From: a virus
Length of the DNA stretch: 47,240 nt
Virus record (IMG/VR): IMGVR_UViG_3300030329_004816
Span: 1-47,240 of that record
Reading direction: 5' to 3' (one strand)
Positions 14,486-25,100 of the stretch are shown one piece after another; the first letter of the stretch is position 1, and each line of letters begins with the position of its first letter. A program made the translations under genes and the position numbers. The notes under the pieces are model-generated. The model did not search any database. It was not told where the DNA came from and saw only the letters and a program-made list of their open reading frames with translations.

Positions 14486-14791
14486 ATGCCGGTAACTCTC
14501 CCATCTAACGAAATAGACATATTCGGACATAAATACCGGATTGCAGTGGAAGAAATGTCTACTGATGAGCTTGGGAGGTGTGATACGGTTATTCAAAAAA
14601 TAACTATCCGGTCTGATCTTTTGCCTGATGCGTCAAAGGATACCCTTTTACATGAAATATCTCATGCGATAGCCTTTCATCTTGGAATTGAAGACCCTGC
14701 ACCTGAAGAGGTGTGGGTATCAAAAATTGCGACAGGACTGAGGACAGTCTTGGCAGGAGATGAACTATCCGATTGGATATTTAGCCGCTAA
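14486..14791 (+). CDS. Small HExxH zinc metallopeptidase-like protein
   Basis: 101 aa. The gluzincin motif HEISH is at residues 56-60 within KDTLLHEISHAIAFHLG. A Glu pair follows in DPAPEEVWVSKIATGL, which may give the third zinc ligand. The order (short beta N-terminus, DTVIQKITIRSDL, then HExxH) matches small phage metallopeptidase-like proteins related to ImmA/IrrE or SprT types. ImmA-like proteins cleave repressors, so a role in the lysis-lysogeny switch is possible but unproven. It directly follows the winged-helix gene and converges on the gene at 14788 with a 4-nt overlap. Confidence 0.75.
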   Translation: MPVTLPSNEIDIFGHKYRIAVEEMSTDELGRCDTVIQKITIRSDLLPDASKDTLLHEISHAIAFHLGIEDPAPEEVWVSKIATGLRTVLAGDELSDWIFSR

Positions 14792-14991
14792 CTAGTACTT
14801 GAATCGCTTCCTAATCCTCCCCTAACCGGGATTGTGAACTGAATCTGAAAAGCGTAATCTTCAGTTTGAACAGTTGAAGCTACTGTTGGCCCCTTAATCG
14901 ATGTGGCCGATTTGTCAGTCTGACTCTGTTGCGCACTCGAATTAGTTTCGCCCTGTTTTGTTGTTGATGTTTGTCTAACCTTATCACTCAT
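14788..14991 (-). CDS. Small Ser/Thr/Gln-rich protein, reversed gene pair member
   Basis: 67 aa. The first half is Ser/Thr/Gln/Lys low complexity (TSTTKQGETNSSAQQSQTDK). The second half holds a beta segment (TEDYAFQIQFTIPVRGG). It overlaps its upstream partner by 8 nt (ATGAGTGA), so the two are translated together. The partner has the same elements in reverse order: beta segment first, Ser/Thr/Gln tail last. I know no family. The pair runs against the surrounding rightward genes. Confidence 0.55.
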   Translation of the reverse strand: MSDKVRQTSTTKQGETNSSAQQSQTDKSATSIKGPTVASTVQTEDYAFQIQFTIPVRGGLGSDSSTS

Positions 14992-15295
14992 AATCGTATG
15001 TGGTTTCTACAGTATTTGAACCTCCAACCCCACTTGATTGAGTTTGGTTTGTGGACTGACTGCCAGTTTCAGTTGTTGTTTGTTCATCAGTAGTCTGACT
15101 CGCTGTTCTTTGGACGGCGTTAAGTCCATCTTTAGCAACTACAGTCATTGAAAACTGAACCCCTTGAGCACCAAATTTTTGATCGGGAAGCTCCACAATA
15201 GCGACTCCCTCGTCTCTTACTGTTGAAACCCCAGTTTTAATCTGCCGAAACGTTTCTGCCACGACCTCTGAAATTTTCTCGATGGGTATTATCAT
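14984..15295 (-). CDS. Hypothetical protein with Thr/Gln/Ser-rich tail
   Basis: 103 aa. An N-terminal helix (IEKISEVVAETFRQIKTGV) precedes a beta domain (VAIVELPD, then GVQFSMTVVAKDG), and the last 40 residues are Thr/Gln/Ser/Gly low complexity (TASQTTDEQTTTETGSQSTN). The layout resembles small effector-associated proteins in which a compact domain carries a disordered tail, but no family can be named. It diverges from the gene at 15364 across 68 bp that must hold promoters for both. Confidence 0.55.
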   Translation of the reverse strand: MIIPIEKISEVVAETFRQIKTGVSTVRDEGVAIVELPDQKFGAQGVQFSMTVVAKDGLNAVQRTASQTTDEQTTTETGSQSTNQTQSSGVGGSNTVETTYDYE

Positions 15296-15363
15296 TTATT
15301 TACTTAGGCTAATTATTCAGTAAAGTGTAACGTACAACGACACATAACTCAAACAGATACACC

Positions 15364-16137
15364 ATGTCTAACAGCTTATTTACAACGATGCCAAAAGGGA
15401 TTAGAACAGAACCTCTTTTAGAAACTGGAAGAAAATTGTCAAATTTGCCGATTATTCCAAACCCTAACGAGCCAGAAGCCCAGCAAGGAGCGCAAAAGCC
15501 TGACAAATTTGATGCTTTTCATGCTTATGCATCAGAACAGATGGCTGATGCAGGGTTTAGAAAGTCGGGATCGGACAAGAAGGCCGGATGGGTCGCTCAA
15601 TCCGGAAGATTTAAAGGGCTTACCCAAGATGAAATTCAAGGAAAACTAAGACAGGAATTTGCAGGGTTTGATGAAGGCAGAAGAGCGAGATATCAAGGAA
15701 TGGCTCAAGGCGAAGACATTGCCGTAGGAGCAGAACAAAAAGATGTAGTGCAAAGGCCTAACCTTTTAGCCAACGAAGAAGCAGGGGCAAACAGGTTATT
15801 AACTGAAGCAGGAAACACACTCAGCGATCAAAATAGGACGAACGAATTAGGCAACTTGGATCTAGGAGTAAAGACAGGATCGGTTAGCGGAACTCCTGAA
15901 CCCAAACTGGTGGATGTCGATAGGCCTAAATTTGGCCCTAATTTTATGAGCGAAATGGAAACTACCGGAAGGGCTGTTCTTGGAGGTCAAAAAGACCCCG
16001 GCAATCTCCCACAGGGAATGATTAGCTCTCCAGATGATCCGAAGAGAATTGACCGAAGAGATATTGATATTGGGACAACAGCCCTTCGGAACAATAAACC
16101 AATTCTCAAAAAGCAACTTCCCGGTAATTTAGGTTAA
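15364..16137 (+). CDS. Hypothetical protein, probable internal virion protein
   Basis: 257 aa, low hydrophobicity, rich in Gly/Asn/Gln/Pro and probably disordered. A compact segment lies at about 50-115 (FDAFHAYASEQMADAGF to LRQEFAGFDEGRRARYQGM). It ends 6 bp before the giant polyvalent gene and is in the same transcript, the usual place for small proteins packaged with such giants in podovirus-like particles. No family recognised; the role is inferred from position. Confidence 0.65.
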   Translation: MSNSLFTTMPKGIRTEPLLETGRKLSNLPIIPNPNEPEAQQGAQKPDKFDAFHAYASEQMADAGFRKSGSDKKAGWVAQSGRFKGLTQDEIQGKLRQEFAGFDEGRRARYQGMAQGEDIAVGAEQKDVVQRPNLLANEEAGANRLLTEAGNTLSDQNRTNELGNLDLGVKTGSVSGTPEPKLVDVDRPKFGPNFMSEMETTGRAVLGGQKDPGNLPQGMISSPDDPKRIDRRDIDIGTTALRNNKPILKKQLPGNLG

Positions 16138-16143
16138 GGAAAA

Positions 16144-19100
16144 ATGGCTCAAAGGAAATTTGGCCGCAAGGTCGAAAATGTAGGAAGACCGGGGCTTAAT
16201 CCCGGAAGAAATAACCTTGAAAGGGATGAGGCTCCCCCAGCTACCGATATAGATCCGGGCATAGCCCAAAAGCCTATTATATCGAGACCAGAGAACATAG
16301 ATCCGGGCATAGTTCATGGAGCAAGACCTAATCCTATGGTCGATGAAATTATTAATCGAACCAGAAAAGAAGCTATTGATGATTCTGCTCCTGTTGGACA
16401 GGAGCCATCGATCCGTCCTAGGATATTTGATCCAAGGAAAATCCAGCACAAACAGTTAAAGGATATTAATAAAGACCTAATCACGAGGCTCAATATAGAA
16501 GACCGAGAGGCCAATCGTAGACAGGAAGCACTTCAGAGGGAAAGCAGAACGAGAAGAGAGAAGGCATCTAAGGCACTTCAGGAACAACTGGAAGAACAAA
16601 GGGCAGAAGATTACTTTCAAGCAGAAAGAAGATTGGATCGAGAAGGCATTCAGTATGATAAGGATCGGCAAGGAAGACCAATCGTCAGGCGTGATAAAGA
16701 GGGGAAACCAACATACACCAAAAAGACAGGTGATATTGAAATTGACGAGAAGACAGGTCGGGCTTTCCGAATGGACAGAGATTCAAAGGGTAACCTTAAA
16801 CGAGTCGATGTTGATAAAGATGCAAAAGTTGGCCCTGATGCCACGAGAGATGACGGATTCATTTATCGCCAGAATAAATATACCGATTGGGAGCAAATCG
16901 ACCCGGAGGAAGGTCGATTCAGTTCTGATAGGAAAGTTGCTGTAGCATCTGCTAAGTATTTATACGAAAAGGAAAAGGAACGCATTGAAAGGCTGATAGA
17001 TGATCCTGTCCTCCCTCCAAAACTTACGAAAAGCGAAAAGAAGAAATACACTGAGGAGAGAGATAACATAAATAAATCTTTAGAAGATCTAGAGAAAAGT
17101 TTTAAAGATGGAGAAATCAAGGAAGAGGATTACAACGAATCTTTAACCTCTCTTCAAAATCAACTTCAAGAAGCGGAAGATAATTTAGGGGCAGGAGCAG
17201 AACGAGAAAAGCTGGAAAGGGAGCTATACGATCTTGAGGGTCGAGGGGCGGCGGCTTTTATGAAGCCGGGAGCCAAAAAGGAGGAGGGTGACCCGGCTAA
17301 AGAGGAGGCAGGGGAGTTAAAGACCCAAATTGAAACTTTTGAAAAAGAGCAGGAAGAATTTTCTCAGGGAATAGAAGCTGAGAAAGCAGAATTGGATGCG
17401 CTTCAAGACAAAGCGAAACAAGGAGGTTTAAGCGCAGAGGAGACTTTTGAGCTAACGGAGGAAATTAAAAGAAAAATAGCGGATGTAAATTCTCGCATTG
17501 AATCTGGCAACGAGAAATTATCTATTGATGCAGAAGATATTCGTAAAAGAAGTAAGGACTTAGCCTCAAGGCAAAAGTTGGCTTATCAAAAAGCTGTAAA
17601 AGAAAGAGACAAGCAACTTGATAGTCTAACGAACCCAATGACTTCAGATGTCATTGATGAGTTTCGTAAAGGGTTGGCTGAAATTGAAGCTAGGGAAAAG
17701 GCGTGGGCGGAGCTTCCCGGGGATCTTGATCGCCTCAAAAAGTTGGGGGCAGGAGCGAAAGCGGAAGACCACTACAAGAAACAGGTTAAGCACCAACTGG
17801 ATTTAGACAGGGAAAAATTAGCCGAACAATTTCAAGCAGGTCTCGAACAAACTGATGCACTGAAATCTGAAGCTGTTGAGGAAATAGAAAAGATACAGGC
17901 AGAAGTAAGCGAAGAGGTTGCATCTATCAGAATGCCTGTAGGCGGATCACGAGGCTTTGATCCAAATATATCTCAAAAAGTTCACGAAGAAAGAGAAGCA
18001 ATTTCAAATACTCTCCCCGAGAGAATTAGAAAATCCTTAACGGAAAAAGGCTTCAAACCTGACCAGATCGAGGCCGTAGTTGGAGATTTTGAAAAATCAA
18101 AAGACGTATTCAATGGAAAAGTGGATTCAGCCCTTTTGTCAGATGGAAGAATACAAGTCTCTCCTAGACTCATTTACAATTCTGATGACGAATTAAAAAA
18201 GACAATATCTCAAGCTGGTGGAACTAAAGAGCAACAGGATGCCGCCTTTTTAGAGGCCAGAAGAATGCAGGATCAAATGGGTGCGGAAATGGCCGAAACC
18301 ATTGGGAAAACCAAGTATGGGAAAGATTTTATCGAGTTCTCATCAAAGTTCATTGATGACTTTAAAAAGCAGAATCCACATTTCATAGACAAGGATGGGC
18401 AATACACAGAGGATAGCGAAGGGTTAAGGCCAACTCATGGCACTCTCATCAGGGCATTTAAGAATGCCAGAGGCGATTTATGGAATAATATTGCTTGGAA
18501 CGAATTTGGTAATTCATTGGGTCAAATCATGGCGTGGGTTCCTGCGATGATGGGATCTCAAAAGTATAAAGATGCAGGTGCTCAATTAAAAAAGGACAAC
18601 GAGGAACTTGCACAGCTTGGAGAGTTGATTGATAGCGAGGGATTTTTCCTTGGCTTTACCAAAAGAGAATTAATGGGCGGAGGATTATCTCTTGTTCCCT
18701 CGATGCTTCCCGGCATGGCGTTTGGGCGAGTAGCTACAGTTTTAGGGGCTGGAGGCAAAGCCGCAACTACAGCAGGTATGGTCGGCGCAACCGCAGGTGC
18801 TTTCGCTCAAAGTGGTGCTCCTACTTATTTTGATGCTCGTGAAGGATTTCAAACCAAGATTTACAACGAGTTACTTAAAGCCGAAGGGGTTGACGTTTCC
18901 GAAATATCGCCTGAAAGAATTTCAGAAATTGAAAAGGAATCGATAGAAAGAGCCGATTCACAAGCTCTTTGGGTTGGTTTAGCCACTGGTACTATCACTG
19001 CCGTTGTTATGGGAGTTTCGGCGAAACTTGTAGGGCCGAAAGGTGTTGAAGCAATCCTGAATAGAAATAAAGGAGGGATGGTTCCTGTCCGTCAGGTGGT

Positions 19101-22100
19101 TCGTGAATTATCTAAAAAGGGATTAAAGAAGGCATTAAAGAGTAAAGAATTTTATGCGTCCATTGGGAAAATGGCCGCAGACTTTGGAATTAATGTGAGC
19201 GAGGAATTTGCAGAGGAATTTTCCGATCAATTATTTAATGGCATCCTTGAAGCAAATACATTTAACCCTGATAAATCCTTTTCTGAAATACTTGCCGAGT
19301 CATGGAAAGCAGGAGTAATGGGGGCAGTTTTAGCTGGTGGCATGTCGGGGGCAGGAAGTGTTAAGAATGGGTCTTCAGAAGGCTGGAGTCAGTGGAGGAA
19401 GTCTATTAAAGACAAGAAGTCTTCGCTTGATAATATAAGTGATATTCCCTCGACTGAAGATCCTGTTGATAACCTTGCTCCGCAGGAGCAGTTAGTTTCA
19501 GCAGAACTTGAAATTGATAACTGGACACCCCCAGAAGGGGCGAACCCAGCGAGTATCGATTTAGACAAGAGGATGGCAAAGGCGGCAGGGCGCATCGCTG
19601 TTGGTGACATTGATTCTGTATCTGAGGCGGATTTAAACCTTTTAAATTTACAGAGAAATAAAGCAGGGGAAGTAGAGTCTGCGAAAGCTGACGGAGATCC
19701 CTGGGCAACTGCGGAAAATGGAGTCCCAATTCTAGGGCAAACATTAATTGATAGCCTGAGTCAAAGGCATCCAACATTAGCAAAACTACTGCCTAAAGAC
19801 GAAGCATCTCAGCGACAGTCGGCAAGACCTGTTGAGGAACAGAAACAAGCGGAGCAACCAAAGGCATCAGAGCCTTCTGAAACAAAGACACCAGAAGAAC
19901 AGGAGCAGGTTGGAGGAACTTTTGAAGTTCCAGTTTATGGAAAGGAAGAGCCTGTTCAGGTTGATGCTCTTGATGAGGAAGAAGCCGGAAGGAAAGTCGC
20001 TGAAATGGGGGTAGGAATGGTGGACTTTGGTGGCATCATCCAAACTGGCGTTGCTAAGACTCCAAGCCCTAAACCGCCAAGCCCTGAGACTGAGGAGATT
20101 GTATCTTCGGCTATTTCCCAGATCGAACAAGAAAAAGGAAGGGAACTTACTGCGGCGGAAAAAGCAGGAGTTAAAAAAGCGGCTTCTTTAGTTTCTAAGC
20201 AAATTGAAAAATGGGGTAAGATTTTTAAAGGCGTAGGCTGGACTCTTGAATCTATAGGGTCAGGGGGGATGTACACTAAAGATGGTAACTTAAATTTCTC
20301 AGTTCCAGATCTTTTAAGGAATCTCGCTTCAGAAAATATTGATTCGAAAACATGGGCGGAAAAAGCAGGTCTTGAGGAAGCGATTCACCTTGTCGCTTTT
20401 CAATTACACAAAGAAGGAAAAATTGATATCCGCAAACTATGGAAAGATTTACCAAAAGAAATCCAAGATGCAGTCAGAAAAACTTACCCAATTGAAAAAA
20501 AGGAACTTCAGAGATTAAGCGAAGAAATAAACGTACCAGTTGGAGAAATAGAAGCTGAACAGTTGGGAAATGAATTTCTTCGGATGATTGTTCAAGGCAG
20601 AATGGCTGTCAAAGATGGCCTTTGGGAGCTTGATGGGAGCGTAGTTTCAACTGAACAGGCTTCAAAAACACTGATACAATCAATCAGAAAGGCTTTTCAG
20701 GAGATTCTTGATTTCTTTAACGGAGTAATGGACTCGGATGAGGAGTTTGCCGTTGAAATCAGAAAGGCGGCAGAACTGATTGAACAAAGACTTAATGAAT
20801 TGACGGCTAAAACTGAGGAAAAGCCCAAGCCCAAGCCCAAAAAGGTGGCTAAAAAGAAAGTTGCTCAAAAAGAAGCACCGACTAGAGGGCCGCCTACCGG
20901 AAGAGTAGAAGGATCTACTGCACAAGTTATTAACGCAGGGAGAACTGTTAATGTTCGGTATGAGGTCAGATCTGCTTCAGATTCTAAACCATCACATGAC
21001 GCTTTAGGCAGAAAAACCGAGGGATACCCACAGGAATTACAGCCAAGGGATCGTTCGACAAAGGAGTACAGGCAACAGGCTAGAAATATCGCTAACAATC
21101 TTGATTTTGATAAGGCTGTATTTTTTCCGGGAACTGATACACCAGCGACTACAGCAGATATTGGAGCACCTATAATTACTCAAGAGGGAGCGATGGGAGA
21201 AGGAAGCCCATCATTTACTCTTATAGGTAATGGAAGGGATATAGGAGCAATAGAAAGTTACAGACTGGATACTCCTGCGTCTAAGGACTACAAACAAAAG
21301 CTCATTGATAATGCTGACAAGTTCGGACTCGACCCCGAGGCAGTATCCAAAATTAAAGACCCTGTATTATACAGAGTAATTACTGATAACTTATCAACAC
21401 CAGAACTAATAAGGTTTTCACAGGAAAGTAATGAGGGTGAAGCAATGGCTTCTAATGCTGTCGAGTTAGCAGGTCAAGATGCTCAAAGACTTACTCCTCA
21501 AATTCTTTATGCCTTAGATCCAGAGTTTGCAATAGACAGTAAAAAGAATCAAAAGTTTCTAACCCTTTACACTCAGAAAGTAATTGGTGCTCGTTCTGCA
21601 AATGAAGCAAACATAACTAAAAGTGATTTAGCTAGAAGAGCTAAAATGGCAATTTTCACGGCGGCTTACGGCCTCGATGCTGAAGGCAGGGCCGCATTGG
21701 ATCGCATGTCTGGTGATTCAGGAGATGCGGCAAAGCGTTTAACTAACGCTTTAATAACTGTTTCCCCGATGGTTGCCCGAATGAGGCAAGATATAGAGGC
21801 AGGTGCATTAAATGATTTAGACATATCCAATGATATTGCTAAAGCAGTTCAAAAGATATCCAGTGCTATCAGAGACGCAAAAAATATTAGCACAGCATGG
21901 GAGAGCCTCGAGGGGCAAGGTGAATTTGATTTAGGAGGAAAGGGAGTTGAAGATTTAATTCTCGATTACTTAGTAACTAACAGGGGAAATAGAAGCTCAT
22001 TAGAAAATGCTATAGGTAACTATGTCGAATCTGTTTACAGAATTGGAGACCCCAGACAAGAGGACATGTTTGGCAAAAGAGCTTTCCCTTCTCGGGAGGA

Positions 22101-25100
22101 ACTTTGGAATATTGCCGCTCAAGATGTGGAAAAGCCTGTAGAGGAAACTCAAAAAGCCGCAAAACCACTAAACGTTGCCTTAAAATCACAGCAGTTATCC
22201 GAGAAAAATTCTTTACAGGAATCCATAGATAAACACAAGGAAGCAGGAATTAAAATTGAGCCGTTCGTGGATTCGGATGGCAGAACCTTTAAGTTTGCCG
22301 AGACTATACTAAAGGCAGTTCAAAAACTTCCGCCGGAGACAAGAGAGGAACTCTTCCGTCTTGCAGTTGAAAATCAAGAGATTGCCAGATCTGAAAAGAA
22401 CAAACTTCCCAAAGAGGTACTTGCTGAAATTGCTAATATTAACAAGAAAAAGATCGAGCAAAGAACTCTTAATAGAGAAGACTACAAAGATCAGTGGAAT
22501 GATCATATTAAGAAGTACGTTAATCCAGAAGAAGGAATTGATTACAATAAGGATTTAGAAACGGAGATTGATAGGTTAGCTCAAGAGAATGGTGCTATTC
22601 CGCTTATGGGGCCAATCAAAGGAGATCGAGCAATCGATAAGGCTATTGATAAGGCAGAGGAGAGAATGGAACATAAACTAAAAATCAATCCAAACTTTAA
22701 CGAAGTTATCGAACCAGACTTTAACGAATTAACTGACGTTATTAGAGGATCATTAATTGCTACCACAAATGCAGAGGTTGATCAGTTAGTAGACTCCGTG
22801 TACGAAAATCCAAACTGGACGGTAATTAAAAATTCAAAAGGCCCAGAAGGAAAGGCCGATAAAAAGGATCGAAAACTTCACAAAAACAGATTTAAAAATC
22901 CTGTCGGCGGATACAAAGATCACATGATCTTAGTTGAAATGGCTCCCGGGGTAATTGCTGAGATTCAAGTTCATCGTGCTGACACTATTTATGCTAAAGA
23001 GGTCGGGCCGGGGCATTTGTTTTACGAGACAACCAGACAAATCATTGAGAGCAAAGTTCACAAAAGGAGTGCGCTAGGCTATAAAGGCACTCGAGTTACT
23101 CGCACTGCGAATAAAAAGTTTAAAGAAATCTCTAGGATATCAAAAGATTACTACACTAATTCGAGCAATATTTATGAAGATCAATTAGGAGACAAATATG
23201 ACCCTAATTTGAAAACTCAACGAGCCGCCGCATCGAGTTCAGCAGAAATGCGAAGAGCTTCCTCCTCGGTGATTTCTTCTGCACCAGAAAGTACAGTTTC
23301 GGTTATCCGAGCACGGCGGTCATCGTCTACAGGCTTAGATGCTCCAGCTATTCTAAGAAAACCCGGGCCTACCTCCCAAGGTATACCTGTTTCAGATAGA
23401 ACAAATGATGTTGTTACTTCCGGCATTACGCCTATTAATACATCAATTCCGCTAAAAGCGCAAGACTTAGATCTATTTAATGACTATGCAAAAACCCTAC
23501 CAGCTAGGACAAAAGCGTCAAAACCAGTATTTAAAAGGAAGGTGGCAAAAGATCTACCAGCCGCCTCGGGAAAGGATATTGATAATTTATTCGATTGGTT
23601 TAATGTGCCTGTAAATGAAGACGTTAGAGGAGATGCCGAAACAGGAACTCAGGGAGCACCCGATTTGGGAGAAGGTTTGGGACAATCTGAGCGAGGAGAA
23701 CCCTCGATTCCTGCTCAACAGTCTAGAGACAGTGGATCAAAGAGCGAAGATGATGATCAGAGCGACCAAGGGAGGGGTAGAGTGGACGAGCGCATCCCAA
23801 CAGATACTCCCGGAGAATCTGGAAGAGCAGAAGCCACTGACAGAGAAGGAACAGAAACAATTCCAGAAGATGAGCGACCTAGTGGAGAAGATGCTAGAAG
23901 AGAGGGACGAGAAGAGTCACCAAGAGTTCTTGAAAGGCCAGAAGTAGATTCCCCTGAAAGGAATCATACAATCGAGAGCCAAGAGGATCTAAATCCTTCG
24001 GGAGTCAAGGCTAGGATCAAAGCAAATGTTAAGGCGTTAAAACTTTTAAGAACGCTTGAAAAAGAGGACAGGAATCCAACTCCAGAGGAAAAATCTGCAT
24101 TAGCTAAGTTTTCAGGATGGGGAGCGGTTCCACAAGTCTTCGATAGAATTAAACTTCAAGAATCTCAGGATCTTGAAAGTTATCAAAGGGACTATGATAG
24201 GAATATAGAGACAGCTAATAAATCAAGTTCCTATATGAAGGATGTCTATCTTGAAGAAGCTCAGAAAGCTAAAGAAAAAATAGATAGATTAGGTAAGTGG
24301 GAAAAGAAATTCGGCAAAGAGGCAAGAGCTTTAAAAGAGCTTTTAACTGAGGATGAATGGGAGACGGCGGCGGCTTCAATCACTAATGCTCATTTTACAA
24401 GCATTGATGTAATTAAAGGAATGTGGGATGCTGTTGAAAGAATGGGTTTCAAAGGTGGGGTTGCTCTGGAACCTGCGGCTGGAGTTGGTCATTTCTTCGG
24501 AGCGATGCCTGACAAACTGTCTGACAGGACTTCAACAGTTGGAGTCGAGTTGGATTCAATATCAGGGCGTATTTTTTCTAAACTATACCCAGAAACAAAT
24601 GTATTTGTTCAAGGTTATCAAGATGCCCCAATAGAACCCGGGGCGGCTGATCTTGTTATCTCAAATGTTCCTTTTGAGAACACGTTTACTGTCGATGATA
24701 AATCATTGGGTAAAACTCCAAAGTTTAACCTTCATAATTACTTTTTCGCCAAAGCCCTTCAATCGGCGAAACCGGGAGGAATTGTTGCATTTATAACAAC
24801 TCATTTCACTATGGATGCTTCAGCAGATCAAAGAAGATGGTTGGCAAAGCATGGAGATTTAGTGGGAGCTATAAGGCTTCCCAATACGGCATTTAAGAAA
24901 AACGCAGGTACAGAGGTAACTACAGATATTATTTTCCTCAGAAAACCAGATGGTAAAAAATTCGAAGGAGAATCATGGAGCGAAGTTTCTGAGCAAAAAT
25001 TCCCTAAAGGGGGGCCAGTAAATGTAAACGAGTACTTTATTAAAAACCCTCAAATGATACTAGGCCGACTCAGTAATGATGGGTCAATGTTTGCTACTGA

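Noticed and set aside
20821-20870. Tandem repeat AAGCCC x3
   Set aside because: It is a short Lys-Pro/Lys-rich linker in the giant gene and needs no explanation beyond codon repetition.
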